Source: Siphonodentalium dalli (taxonomy: Eukaryota; Mollusca; Scaphopoda; Gadilida; Siphonodentaliidae). From it: a DNA stretch of 64,000 bases. Within the stretch, counting starts at the first letter, position 1; every line of letters starts with the position of its first letter. The notes under the pieces were generated by a model. The model saw only the letters and a program-made list of their open reading frames with translations. It made no database searches and was not told the DNA's origin. Shown here piece after piece: positions 36,070-49,290 of this stretch. The translations under genes were made by a program, and so were the position numbers. The stretch lies in contig CP136067.1 of assembly GCA_032622095.1 (NCBI GenBank), positions 63,994,893-64,058,892 on the forward strand, written 5' to 3'.

Positions 36070-36606
36070 AAAAAGGGGCCATAACTCTGGTATAAAAAAA
36101 CAGGATCTAACCCATATTAAAACTCGATCTGTATTTTGAAATGAGAAACTCACATACCAAATTTGGTTCCTATCAGATGAAAACTGGTTGATTTATCGAA
36201 GCATGCATGAATTCTATGTCAAAGGGCCATATAACTCCATAAAAAAATAATCTGATCAAACCCATATTTTAATTCAAACTGTATTTTAGGTGGAGAAACT
36301 TACATACCAAATATGGTTCCGATCAGATAAATTGTTTTTTAGTTATCGTAGCATCTGTGAATTCTAAGTCGAAAAAGGGCCATAACTCCAGCTGATAACT
36401 CCGTAAAAAAAACTCGGATCAAACCCATATTTGAACTCGAACTGTATTTTGGTCTGAGAAACTCAAATACAAAATTTGGTTCTGATCAGTTAGAAAATGT
36501 TCGAGTTATCGCACCATGCATAAAGTGTCTACGGACAGACAGACAGACGGACGGACGCACGACGAGTGGTCAATCCGGGTTTACCATACTATGGTATGGG
36601 TAAACA
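36070..36606 (+). mobile_element. Tandem-unit, hairpin-ended element
   Basis: Three to four ~130-bp units (AAGGGCCATAACTC...CTGTATTTTG...ACCAAATTTGGTTC), a GACA/GACG microsatellite (36,531-36,550), CGACGAGTGGTCAATCCGG, then hairpin TTTACCATA/TATGGTATGGGTAAA (36,570-36,594). Same family as 14,255, 39,480 and 48,000. Confidence 0.75.
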
Positions 36607-36609
36607 TAA

Positions 36610-37522
36610 AAATGAATCATCAAGAATTCATTCCAGTTCATTCTTTGAACACAATATGGCTTTTAAATATAAAAGAGATATCACTACATATGGACTTTAA
36701 TAGTGAGAGAATAATAATAACAACACTCTTTCAATGTCCTGACCCGAGTTGCCTAATAATTTAGGCTGTTGGCTTATACCAGACCTCTCAAGGGTCGAAG
36801 AAAGGTCTTAGTTCATAAATAAACAGACCACACCCATATTCAAACTTTAAAGAATTGCGTCCCTGAAGAGATACAGCATCTCATGATCACTTTTGCATGT
36901 ACAACCTTTTTTGCAATTCAACTGGACAAGGAAGCAGAAAATGTTGAGTAAATACTGCACAGTATAATTCTAAGGACCCTCTTAGCACACAGGTGGCTTA
37001 TTTTATTACCACATGTAAAAGGACTAAATTGACTATATATTAAGTATTGACTAAATACAAAAGATGTGCTGTACAATTCAGTTAATGCTAAATTTTTTAT
37101 AAATTACTTATATGGCTACCATGCGTTCTATCACGATGTGTTGGCAATGGCTTCACTATGTGATCAATCATGTGATTATACTGATCACATGGCTCCCGTT
37201 TACAAAATAAACCTTTGGCAATCTTCAGAATACCACTTTTGGTATATATAATGCTGAAAATGGTGCATATATATTTTAGCAATGAAATCCTATTCTATAA
37301 ACAAAGAGTTTTGTTTCACAAAGTCATTGCTATCCAGGAAACATTTTTTTGCTATTTGGCCACATCTAAATTTTTCTTTAAAACCTGAATTAAAAGTGAT
37401 CCTTCACCAATTTGGCCAAAATCCTGATGATAACCAGGTAACACACAATATATTTAGAATAGTATTAGAATGGTATGGAACTTATGTGAAAGAGCTCTGA
37501 ATAAAAATAAATATATTTATAC
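36610..37522. other. Non-coding; probable BRSK intron
   Basis: No exon recognised. The next BRSK exon, which should encode the start of the UBA-like region, was not found here or further left. Confidence 0.45.
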
Positions 37523-37571
37523 CTGTACTGCTTTGGTAGCAGGAATTTCTAAAGTCAAATTCTCAGACTCC
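37523..37571 (-). CDS. BRSK: BRSK/SAD kinase exon, just after the kinase domain
   Basis: A 49-bp exon between a very strong acceptor (CTTTTTTTTAG, read on the minus strand) and donor CAG|GTATAA. With the G that completes the codon left by the previous exon, it reads ESENLTLEIPATKAVQ in phase and ends in phase 0. In BRSK1/2 and invertebrate SAD kinases a short linker of this length, ending in V-Q, joins the last kinase helix to the UBA-like domain. The match in residues is modest, but position, phase and V-Q end agree. The intron to the next upstream exon is 12.55 kb. Confidence 0.65.
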
Positions 37572-37956
37572 CTAAAAAAAAGAAACAAAGACAAATAGCA
37601 AACCATCTGAAGATAAAATAACAAGTTAAACCCCCATTCTGCTGCTCGTTCTCTGGGAAACTGACTGCAAGAATTTGGGGCAAGTTATACTGTATAAATC
37701 AAGTTCTATTTGTGCTATTGTATACACATTTAATTTAATATTGATGCTGACAATACATAAGGTATTATAACCATAACATGATTTGAAGTGATGTTGGTTA
37801 GGGAGGGGTTATGAACTTATGATAGATGGCATATTTAACGAAGAATTTCCAAAATTATGATAATTTGAACTGACTCTGCCACTTCACAAAATATGGGGAA
37901 AACAAATGACTGTTGCAAAATAATCTATGCTGATCAATTTGGGTTACCTATTTCTT

Positions 37957-38150
37957 AAAGTGATGTGAAACACTCCGGTATGGTGATCAAATAGAAGTGG
38001 AGAATAATCTTGTTCAAAGTAGTAATGTTTACAAATAGTATATCCAAATTGACAACACACATCGTCATTCATATATATTAATTAAATGCAATGACTCTCG
38101 ATGGCGAAATCATTTTCGTTAGTTTATTGCCGATAGATGCGTCCCGAATT
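37957..38150 (+). repeat. Dispersed ~190-bp repeat, copy 2
   Basis: Partner of 23,638-23,830. It is followed by TGTTTAACCCACACCTTGAC at ~38,157, a fragment of the GAGAGGCCGAT repeat. Confidence 0.7.
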
Positions 38151-39479
38151 GGCATATGTTTAACCCACACCTTGACAATAGCGATTAGCTATAACTGATA
38201 ATTTTTCAAAGATATGATCACAGGAATCCATACATCACTGTATTAAACATCAGTACCCAACTTGAAATCAAAAGCTCAAATAATTTGTCTTAAAGGGGTT
38301 AAAGAATTTGGGGTGGGGGAGGAGTAGTTTTAATTCTCATAACTCTGTCCCTATTCACCCAAAGACCTCTCACTGTGAGATCCAATGTTTTAATGATTTC
38401 GGATGATATGTTTAGGAATTTAAGTTAACTCATTGGAAGCAAAAGTGATAAATCTCTGCCACTTTTGACATGCCAGATATTCAAAATTCATTCACTTCTA
38501 AAGAGAAATTATAATTTGTTGACAAGCCAGACTGTTTAGAACAACATACATGTATGGGATTCCATCTCATATTTAAATTGTACTTTAATTACTACCCCCC
38601 CCCCCCACCCATTCTCCCCAGTTGTTATTTGTTTATCAAACATGGACAGATAAGATCATATCTGACCTGTGTAATACGGAATGCTTATATTGTTAGGTAC
38701 ATGCAAGATTAAGTGTTTCATAACAGGGGTGTATGGTTTTCAAATTGAAAGCATGTGTCTGAAGGGATAATATATTTTTCAAAAATCAATTAATCAGTCA
38801 ATACCAAAATCGATAGAAGTGAATAGTGTGCAAAGATAACCATAGATAAGAGATATGAGGATGAGTCCATGTACATTATAGCATGTGTATATGGGAACCT
38901 TGGAAAGGGTTAATTATTTTCCAAGCAGATCAATGGAATATAGAAGACAATTATACAGGTGAGGGGTCCCTTTTAATATGACACCCTGTAATGAAATTTC
39001 AAGAATAGGAGAAACATGAGTCTCATACTGCCATTAATCAATTTGACAGATAGGATAAACAATTTGCCAGCCAGTGACAGTTGTTTATCTTTACCTTCAT
39101 CTAACCACCCCTAGAGCTCTGAACAATATGTCATCACTCAATTAATAACAGATTTCACTTGTAATGACATCTATTAAACGTACTCTCATATACTCTGGAT
39201 ATTGGATGTTCACATGGTAATTTATTGATATCATGATATTACATGCAACTATTGCAATAAAATCTTCATATTTTCAAAACAGAACATCACACCTAAATAA
39301 TGGTATAAAACTCAAACAAATGAAAGTGTCAATGACAATTTTGTTTTTTTTAATTAAATTTTTTTATTATTATTATAAAAGTTAAAAAAAAATATTTTAA
39401 ATAATAATTTATTTTGGTTAAATTGATCAAGGAGTTCAATCTAAAAAAATCAATGTTTTTTTTTTTCAAATTGTTTTTT

Positions 39480-39875
39480 TTTTAAATGGTCATAACTCCT
39501 TTAAAATAAATCGGATCACACTCATATTCGAACTCGATCTGTATTTTGGGCGGACATAGTAAATTCCAATCAGATAAAAAATGTTTGAGTTATGGCAGCA
39601 TGCGTGAATTCTAAGTCGAAAAAGGGTCATAACTCTGTAAAATAAAAAAAACTCGGATCAAACCCATATTTGAACTTGATCTGTATTTTGTCCTGAGAAA
39701 CCCATATACAAAATTTGGTTCTGATCAGATAGAAAATGTTTGAGTTATCGCATTATGCGTAAAGTGTCTATGGACAGATGGACAGACAGACACACAGGCG
39801 GACGGACGAACGACGAGTGGTCAATCCGGATGTCGACACTATGTGTACCATACTATGGTATGGGTACACATAAAA
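39480..39875 (+). mobile_element. Tandem-unit, hairpin-ended element
   Basis: Two units, then a microsatellite (GACAGACAGACACACAGGCG near 39,780), CGACGAGTGGTCAATCCGG and hairpin TGTGTACCATA/TATGGTATGGGTACACA (39,842-39,870), then AAAAA. Confidence 0.75.
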
Positions 39876-39889
39876 AGGGCCAAAATTCA

Positions 39890-40092
39890 TCGAAATGGAA
39901 CCATAATAGAACCTGACCTCAATAATGTGATGGTTATTCCTCATACCAATTTTTAATGTCGATCGGATAATTTGAACTGAGTTAATGTCCGATAAGGAAT
40001 GGGATGAACACACAGACGGCATATGGACAGACGCACGGTAAGACGGATGCGGCTGATTACAATAGTCCCTCCAAAACATTTTGGGGAATAAA
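39890..40092 (+). mobile_element. Short hairpin-ended element, GTCCC type
   Basis: One unit, a GACAGACGCACGGTAAGACGG tract (~40,026), GGCTGATTACAATAGTCCC, then hairpin CCCTCCAAAA/TTTTGGGGAA (40,065-40,088) and AAAAA. The end is related to 49,246-49,290. Confidence 0.6.
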
Positions 40093-42445
40093 AATGGCAG
40101 AAACTCTACAAAAATGTGTCCAATCAATCCCATTATCATAGGTTTCATTAGGATGAATATTTGTTAAAATAAAAACAAAATTGACAGTAAAATAAAGAAA
40201 TAGTAGCTCTGACAAAGTTGTGTCTACAGACAGACGGATTAACAGACAAAAGAAGCTGATTCCAGTCAACCCTGGCACATTATTGTTGCTGGTATAACAT
40301 ATTTGAGACATGAGCCCCAGGAGTACTCTGAAGAATTATTATAATACTGAAACTCATATTTTCAAACTTCATCTCTTAGTTTTGTAGCCAATGCCTGATA
40401 AACCGATAAAGGCTAAAAGACTATAAAGGCTATTATATGGCTATTTTACTAGTATAAACAGACATTTTTGTAAATTATAATTAGAAAAGAGTTTTAAATG
40501 ACAAGCATGCAGTTTGTTGGAATCCAATCTTGCAATATCAACATATCCTGAGGAAGAAGATAATTGGAAGAATTGAACATGTGAAAAAACATAGATCACA
40601 TCTAATGTAAACAGAGTGGCTGGTGTGTGCTAATAGTCTGGACTTTGGGCAGATATAGATCCCTGTAAAGACAGAAATCTAGATTATGTACAATACAGCA
40701 CAGTAACATTGTTCTAATTTCTGATTTCCCATTGTGCCAGATCAACTTTCAATTGAATGATAGGCAATTAAAATGCCATGTCTTTTTGTGTATTGTGTCT
40801 AATTATAATGGACAGAAATATAGCATGACAAAATCCATCAGAGCATGCAGGAAATAATTCCGAAAAGAATACAAAGTAGATGGGATGATGTGGTAATAAT
40901 TTTATGAGAGAAATGGACAGGCAAAAGAGGCCAGAGCTAAATAATCTCCATTTTCAAATCTATAACTATTCCAAAAGAGATTACGATTGACATAATTTGA
41001 CAACCAATATCTGTATATAACAAAACATTTGCAAATGATACCTCGTCCAGGTACCCTCATATCAAATATACAGCAGTCAGGGGCTCAAAGAATGGCAGCA
41101 GAGCAAGGAAAATGAATATATCAAAATAATCACATATTTTAATTGATTATAAATTATCACGTAATCAATCACATCAATTACAGAAAGACTAAGCATGCAT
41201 TTAAGATCCCATCTCTGGTCGAAAGCAACACAATTTGGACTTTCCAAAATGAATGAACAACATAACTAAGATATCTATGTAGATTGAACTGCACTTTCGT
41301 GAGATAACCATTTGGTTCAGCTAAGATTTTGTTAGTTTGTCAGTTAGTTCTAATATAAAATTGTAATTCAACCAGATTTTTGAAAACACAATGCCAGTCT
41401 AATCATATTTAAGATCAATAGCAAAGAGGAGCCACAGCCATTTCACATCAGTCAGAATTTTCCACAGTAAGCATCAGAATAAAATCATATCCAACTATGG
41501 AACACATTCCAAAATATGAAGGTCTGATTTAGATTTACACTATCATGTAGTAGTTATATTATTTATTAAACCAATGTAAGAAAGCAGACAATGGATTGGA
41601 ATGTGTTCAACTTCATATTCTAATAGTACAACCTTTAGTTTAATGGTGAAATAATACGATTAAAATAATAATACAAATTTTGCTGCATTTTGGAGAAACT
41701 GTTTTTTGAATGAATTACAATGGACATAAACAAAACCTATTCATGGTACATTTGATAATTCGACTATAAAACAATGTGTGTATTCGGTGGCTATGCGACA
41801 ACAAGACACCTCACTGCTATTCTTGTTGAGTTACTGAATGTGAAATGAAGCTCGGTTTGTTTATTTCCTAAACTAAAGTTAAAAATTGAAAATAACGGAA
41901 TAATTCTGTCATAATCACATGTCCTGGTTTCAATATATTATATATTTATTATTATAATGTGTTGCTATGGTAACAGAGAAAATAAATGAAGGATCTGGTA
42001 TGCATTCAGTCTACAACTGACTAAAATCAATTTTTACACCAAATATGACACTGAATAACGATAAGATCACACTGGATTTGGTACCTGTACGACTTGGTAC
42101 ATCGGTTGTTCTAATTCTAAGTCTTGCTTCACCCCGCTAAGTGTAAAAATAGAACATATCTCACTAAATATAGTTGCCAATATTAATGAAAGTGTCAATG
42201 ACACTGTAGGTCAACTTGGAGAGGGGATAATGGCATACATTACAGTCTATATAATGATAAGGAATGAGGAAAGTTGAAATGTTTAATTAAAACTAGAGGT
42301 CAAACCAAAGAGCCTTATCAAATTTGGGATTAATCGGATGAAAATTGTTGGCTGTAGGATGTAGTCATGCAAATTCAATAGCTCCCATCTAGAGGTGATC
42401 CTATTATAAAAACATTACTGTAATTATCAAAACCAAATTTTTATA

Positions 42446-42740
42446 GTATAATTTGTATTCCCTTTAAGATTACTAGTCTATAAACTATATGGTATTTCTC
42501 TTCTAAGTCCTTACTTTTTGAATGGTGAAACTAAAATTGGTAGGAAATAACGAAGGTACGATATTGTAGTATATATAGTAAACGTCGCTTCTGGATTTAT
42601 ATTGCCAGCGCTTCGCTATGCCTCACTTTTCGAATCCTGACTGATCGTTCCGTGATCCGAACTTGCGGGGTGGGATGTTCTTTAGAACTGGGAGGTGGCT
42701 AGTGGGTAGTAATCTTAAAGGGAATACAAATTATACTGTA
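42446..42740. mobile_element. ~295-bp MITE with ~30-bp TIRs
   Basis: AGTATAATTTGTATTCCC, continuing TTTAAGATTACTA, at 42,447-42,478 is perfectly mirrored at 42,708-42,738. The interior (42,490-42,640) is inverted and diverged at 45,535-45,700 (CTAAGTCCTTACTTTTTG; AGTAAACGTCGCTTC; CACTTCGCTATGC). It is a small non-autonomous element of unknown superfamily. Confidence 0.7.
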
Positions 42741-45534
42741 AACATTTGGTATTCCCATAAGATAGCCTACCCACTAAATTATATAGTAGAATTCGCAAAA
42801 TGGAGGAGGAAACGAGGATTTTTTTATTATAGATGTGACTGTAGTGTATAAAGATCATACTGAGATCTCTTGGTGCGTAATCTTTATGCTACTATCTCTA
42901 TGATTCTTACATTGTTTGTGACATACTAGCAATTTTACATGTAACTTTCATTAGACCATCATAATTTTATAATTATTATAAAGTATGGGAGTCATCCTGG
43001 CTCGACAGTCAGAGTAAGGAAGTATTCTTGCCGAAACAGATCCTCTTATTTGCAAGAGCTGTTATAATACTGTCTTTAATCAAGAATCAAAGTCATATAT
43101 CCTTATGACTTTGATTCTTGTATAATGTAAATACTTCCACCACTTTCCAGATTGTATATGACAAGATATAAAACACTCATAGCTGTTAAAGGATTGAATC
43201 CTTTTGATCATATGCATGAACACCAAACTGGTAGAGAGTACGCCCCCTGATGTGATCTATTGAGCTAATTATTACAGCTCCCGAAAGCATGTTTATCTTG
43301 TATCGTATGAATGTAGTTATTCATATCTGAGAACCAGGGTGCTTGTCGTAGCATAATCTGAACTTAGCTTTTTGTTTGACAAATTGTATGATCATGTCTC
43401 CAGCAGAAGTTCCTCATTTAGTTGTGTATACAAGGCATATCATATCAAGGCAACTCTGAATATAACAACTTAACGAATCATGTTAATGCTTAGAGTATTT
43501 GGGAATATGCTCATGTACGCAAGTAATGAAGAGGTATTTATATAACGAAAAATAGACATGCGTAAGTTCTATAAAGCCGTGTGATAAGTGAGGGCCACAT
43601 GTCCTGGACCATCAAGAAATGGGAAGCCATTCACATGCACATGAGTCGAGGAACTAATGATGCCAAGTACGAAACCCTACCAATCATAGAGAATCTATTT
43701 AAATAGAATTAACTAAAACATAATGGTTGAATTCATTGCATTTATTTTGGACCATGTGAATATACTCAGCATATTATGGCATTGTATACAATTAATGAGA
43801 GTTGTTATATACATGTTCTGTATAAATATAAATAGTTTACCTCCCCTGAAATTGATATTTCTTTTCCATGTAGTGATTTAGAATTTCATGAAATTCCCTA
43901 TTTGCCCTCTTTTACGGCTTCGAGGGCTCATGGACTATAAAGTTTCATGATATATAGATTTGCATACTAAAATCAGGAGATCTTATGCCTTTTGTCATAT
44001 CAAATCGATAAAAGACAGGATACTCTAGGTGATCCGGTTTTGTAACATGAAAATTAATTCTTATTTGTATGCTAGGTTGTTATCGGGGCTAATGCCTACG
44101 ATCGCGGAGCAAACTGTCATGCATAGAGATCGTGGATATCACAGCCTCATATTCATTTGAATTATTTCTAAATGAATAACAGGTAGACCGGTTATGATAT
44201 CGGTCATGTAATCATAATTGTGAAGGTTCCTACATCGGTGACCTTCATTAATTTCTGGGTAGATAACAGACAGAACTGTTCTGCATGATATAGAGTATGT
44301 CATAATATAGAGTATGATATACAATATCCAATATTCTGGTAACATTGGGGAATCCTTGATTGATGGCAACAGTTATGTGCGTATCATATTCTTCAGGTCT
44401 AAAGTACCAGGGGATGTCTGTTTAATGCTTTGAACTAACCAGTCGCAATACAGAGTATTATAAACCACTTAAATCTTGAAAACCGATTGACCTGCTGTCC
44501 AAAAAGTTGACGAATTGATGGTAAAGAAAGGAGGACCTTGCTCCTTAACATCTGCAGAGAATCATAATTTGCGTTTTTCGATTGATTCCTGTGAAAGCAG
44601 CCGATTTGCTCTGGAAATGCTACGAATGTCTGGATATTATTTTATAGATTTTAATTTCAACATTTGGTGTCCTCTTTACTTGAGAATGTCGTGAACATAA
44701 TCATAATAGCTAATAATGTATGTATTTGTATTACACTTGACTAAACATATACTCCTTTATTTTGATGGTTATACAGACTATTATGGGTTCATGTGAGTCA
44801 TAGTTGTGTATATACCTTGTTGCATGGCTGTTTACCCAACTATGGCAGGACTTAAAATCGATCATATTTCGCAAGAATCAAAACACAGCCTTTCTACAGG
44901 AAATCAAGGCTTTTTACGAGAATAAAAATGAGAATTATGATTCTCGTCGAATTTTAAGACCTGTATGGTTTACTGCACTCTCCTGACCACAGAATACAAG
45001 TGGGTATCTTCAAATAGGCTAGATGTGCTTTGGAGAATGTTACATTTGTTGTTTTGCCATAGTTTATATCAAATTTTACACCGATGTAACAAACATCGGA
45101 TGTTACATTTTGGTATAACAATGACTATATGTCACAATTGTTGAATAGTGTATAGCTTATAGTATTTGCTATGGTAACAAACACTATTAATGCCAATGGA
45201 ATAATGTGAATATTCTGCATTTTGCAAACAAACTGACACCTATAAAACTTTACATGTTGATTGATGAAAGTGCCTTTTATAGAGGAACACTCATAACAAT
45301 TTGTTGTCGAATTGATGCCACTACATATGCAATATCGACAATGTTGAAGTTAATTTTTTTTTTTTTATCTTTTATAAAAATAATTTTGAACAACAGAACA
45401 CGTGTCATTGTATGAAATTAGGAAACTTCGTTGTGTTATTGTGAATATCGTTAAGATTTCTGTCATCTTCAAATGAAAATATTATTATTTCCCTCTAGTT
45501 AGTACTTGTCTTCAGGACGATGATCGCCTAACGG

Positions 45535-45715
45535 TGAAGGAGAGAAAAGTGAAGCATAGCGAAGTGCTGGCAAAAATCTGGAAGCGACGTTTACTATATA
45601 TGCTACAATATCATATGTTCGATATTTAGTACAAATTTTAGTTTCACCCTGCAAAAAGTAAGGACTTAGGAGAGATATATCATAAAGTTTAGTGAGTAGG
45701 TTATCTTAGGGGAAT
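45535..45715 (-). repeat. Second copy of the 42.5-kb MITE interior, inverted
   Basis: Reverse complement of 42,480-42,640, extended by CCTAAGATAACCTACTCACT, which matches ~42,757-42,780. Confidence 0.7.
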
Positions 45716-45719
45716 ACAT

Positions 45720-45992
45720 GTATTCGATAAATGTGGGATGCAGGGTGTGCCGAAATTAAAAATGCCTTTTGGTGGGTGGCCAAGTTTTTCAACGAAATTC
45801 CTAAAAAAAATAATTTAAACTTCCATCTAGAGGTCACCCCAATGATCCATTTGAAGTTTAGTGATGATCGGATGAGGAATGTGGCCTGTAGGGTGTGCCA
45901 AAGGAAATTGTTGGCAGAGGCACAGATGGATGCACGGAAGAACGCCAACCCATGGCAATAGCTCAAACTTGACAGTCAAGTTGAGCTAAAAA
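45720..45992 (+). mobile_element. Hairpin-ended element, AGCTCAAACTT type
   Basis: Units with GGTCACCCCAATGATCC and GCCTGTAGGGTGTGCCAAAG, then GATGCACGGAAGAACGCCAA, then hairpin TAGCTCAAACTTGAC/GTCAAGTTGAGCTA (45,959-45,988) and AAAA. Same end as 51,874-51,905. Confidence 0.65.
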
Positions 45993-47390
45993 TAGATTAT
46001 TTTTCATTGCCCACTTGATTTGAGTATTTTTCCCCATACTAAAATCAGAAATAACATTGATTTTTATCTGACTATATGCAAACATCTCATTTTGGTGTGC
46101 AAATTAATCCTTTGGCAGACAGAATGACAGTTATGTCACCATGTATTTAGTGGGCTGAATGACATTGATGTTATTTTCGGTAGTTTTATGATAGTGCAAT
46201 ATTTGTGAACAAATATTATAATGTTGAGAATCAGTCTACGAAATGATAATTCTTTACATTATATGTAAACAGAGGCTCAGTGTTCCAATTTCACACAATG
46301 TTGTTTCTTATCGCAAATTTGAAAAAAATAACATGCAGCAATCAGGGCGGAAGTACTGTGGTGCACAAATTTGTTGGTATACATTTTAATGACATTGCAG
46401 ATTAAACAGACCAAAATGGTGGTAACCAGAAAAATATCTAACAGAGATTTTCACTTAAATTATTTCATGAAGGCAGTTGATCAGTAGGAGAATCTATAGA
46501 GCTGGGCGGTACTCCGTATTTACCGTGCGGTACCAGTTTTGGAAAAATACAAATTTACAGTACCAATTCAAAACTAAAAGTATCAAATTTTTGGTACTGA
46601 AATTATTCCTGTGTTGCCACCTTGTGTGTCTTTATTATTGAGTTTTCAGAGGGTAATTGTATTTCCCAGTGAGAGTTATCAGCAATAAAATCGCCTTCAA
46701 AGACATTATCTGTATAATACTTTCAAATAATAACAACCTTTGAGCATATAAAATGCTAGTTGAAGCACATTATGGGAGCCAGCAAGATAACGGTGATGAT
46801 GGACATTACACAAAAGAACACTGAGTACACCTGTGCACACGCTCTTCTGTTAATTTATTGATAATTCGCATGACTTCAAGATTCCTACTGAAAAAGAATC
46901 ACATGACTTCTCGCGTGACTTGGTATTTCCGGATACATAAATAGTATTCTAAACAGGATTTAGCATCATCGGAATACAGTAATAGGGGGAGCTGGATTCA
47001 ACTCAAGTGATGAATGCAAGGACCTATGTACATGTACCATACATGTATGTATGCATGAATAAGCAGGCACGCCGAGATACAAATTATTCAATCTCAGGGT
47101 ATTCCAATTTTCTACAAAAATGAATTATCTGAAAGTAATTCAAATTGGATCGATCAGGGTATGTCCACCAAGCAGCAGTTTCAGTCAACCAATCAGTGAC
47201 CGAATTGAAATATAAATAAAAGGCCGCTCGGCCAGTGTCCCCCGAACCGGTGGCTTCATTTGGAGAGGAGGCTTTGTAGAAGTATACTATATGGATAAGA
47301 CACTTGTGCATTGTCTCATTACTGACATGCATACAAATAACCAAATCTTAAAAAAACTTTTAAAGTCAAAATATAACCTCAAATTGGAAC

Positions 47391-47445
47391 GAGAGGCCGA
47401 TCACGATCGGCAGATGTTTAACCCATCCCTTGGCGATAGTAAATT
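47391..47445 (+). repeat. GAGAGGCCGAT repeat fragment
   Basis: CGAGAGGCCGATCACGATCG followed by GCAGATGTTTAACCCATCCC. It is also seen at 12,034 (complete), 11,479 and 38,157 (partial), and contains the palindrome GCCGATCACGATCGGC. Confidence 0.7.
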
Positions 47446-47999
47446 GTTAAGATCAGAATCATAATCTTTTAATGTTGAATTATAGAGTATACTGTTATGA
47501 TCTAAAGTAGTATATGACAAATGTACATAATAACCAGTAATAACACAAATTATTGGAATGTATGAGTCAATATAGAAGGGTTAATATAACATCTAAACTC
47601 TAGAGCCTGTCACCACTATCATAGTGTGAGCAGTTCTATTCATGTTGTTGCAAATTGCCATGTGAGATATCAAAATAATATAATTATTTATTTAATGGAA
47701 AAGGTTAAAAGACATGGAATGGGTAAAAGGGGTTAAATCACCTATCTCTGCCCTGTTTGATCCAATGTAGTCCCATCATCCAAGGACTTAGAGAGCTCCA
47801 TTGGTCTAGTTAAATAAATTCACCTGGCTAAGTTGTGGTTAAAAAGATAGCTAAATCAATTTATCCAATAATTCACTGTGTCTCTTATACAGACCTAACA
47901 TATGAGGGATATAAATAACTCTCAAAGCAATAAACTATATTGTCTTTTATCTTGCTCACAGAGAAGCAGGTATTCATTAATTGTAAGTTACTTGGGTTA

Positions 48000-48720
48000 T
48001 AATCTGGATAATTCTTAGTTTAAAAAGGGCCATATCTCTGGTATAACAAATTGGATCTAACCCATATTCAAACTCGTTCTGTATTTTGAGTTGAGAAACT
48101 CACATACCAAATTTGGTTCCTATCAGATGAAAAATGGTTGATTTATCGAAGTACATGTATGTGTGAATCATATGTCAAAGGACCATAACACCATTAAGAA
48201 AAATCCGATCAAACCCATATTCGAAATCAATCTGTATGTTGGTCTGAGAAACTCATACACCAAATTTGGTTCCAATCAGATAAAAAATGTTTGAGTTATG
48301 GCAGAATTCATGAATTCTAAGTCGAAAAAGGGCCATAACTCCGTAAAAAAAACTCCGATCAAACCCATATTCGAACTCGATCTGTATTTTGGGTCGAGAA
48401 ACTCACATACCAAATTTGGTTCCGATCAGATAAAAAATGTTTGAGTTACGGCAGAATTCATTAATTCTAAGTCGAAAAAGGGCCATAACTCCGTAATAAA
48501 AAGTCGGATCAAACCCATATTCGAACTCGATCTGTATTTTGGGCTGAAAACCCCATATACAAAATTTGGTTTTGATCAGGTAAAAAATGTTTGAGTTATC
48601 GCATTACACGTAAAGTGTCTACGGACGGACAGACAGACGGACGGACAGACGGACGCACGACGAGTGGTCAATCCGGACAACGACACTATGTTTACCATAC
48701 ATGGTATGGGTAAACATAAA
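48000..48720 (+). mobile_element. Four-unit tandem, hairpin-ended element (best copy)
   Basis: Four units of ~120-130 bp (48,027, 48,176, 48,320, 48,478). Each runs from AAGGGCCATAACTCC through GATCAAACCCATATTCGAAC and ACCAAATTTGGTTCC to TGTTTGAGTTA. Then comes a GGACAGACAGACGGACGGAC tract (48,623-48,655), CGACGAGTGGTCAATCCGG and hairpin TTTACCATA/ATGGTATGGGTAAA (48,691-48,714). Confidence 0.8.
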
Positions 48721-49290
48721 AATGGAGAAAATTACGAGAAAAGTAGAATTTTCTAAGTCGAAAAGCCCATAACTCTGAGAAAAATCATCGGATCAAACTC
48801 AAATTCGAAGTTGACCTGTATCTTGATATGACTGATCCACATAAAAACGTTATATGCAATTAAAGGATCCAAACTTGAGATATCATCCGGAAACCGAAAA
48901 AGTGAGAAATTTTCTAAGTAAAACAAGTCGAAAAAGGGGCACAACTCTCGCAAAAATGGGTGGAGCATACCCATATTCAAACTTGACCTGTACATAGGGC
49001 TGATAAACTCACATACCAAATTTGGTTCAGATATGATAACACAAACTGAAACCAGAAAATTAGAAGATTCTAAGTAAAAAAAGGGCCATAACTCTCGCAA
49101 AAATGGGCGGAGCAAACCCATATTCGAACTTGACCTGTATTTTGGTCTGATAAACTCACCTATGAAATTTGCTTTTGATCTAATAACCGAAACTAAAGTT
49201 ATCATCCGGAAATCATTTCCGGACGCACGCACGCACGGACGGACACCGGCTATTTTAATAGTCCCCCGAAATGTTTTTTTCGGGGGACAA
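48720..49290 (+). mobile_element. Tandem-unit element ending in GTCCCCC hairpin
   Basis: Three units of a different family (GGCACAACTCTCGCAAAAAT; GGAGCAAACCCATATTCGAA), then GGACGCACGCACGCACGG, CGGCTATTTTAATA and hairpin GTCCCCCGAAA/TTTCGGGGGAC (49,261-49,288). Same end at 51,361-51,388. Confidence 0.75.

Noticed and set aside
48753-49232. 159-codon minus-strand open frame
   Set aside because: Spans the tandem units of a hairpin-ended element; the frame repeats with the units, so it is a by-product of the repeat.
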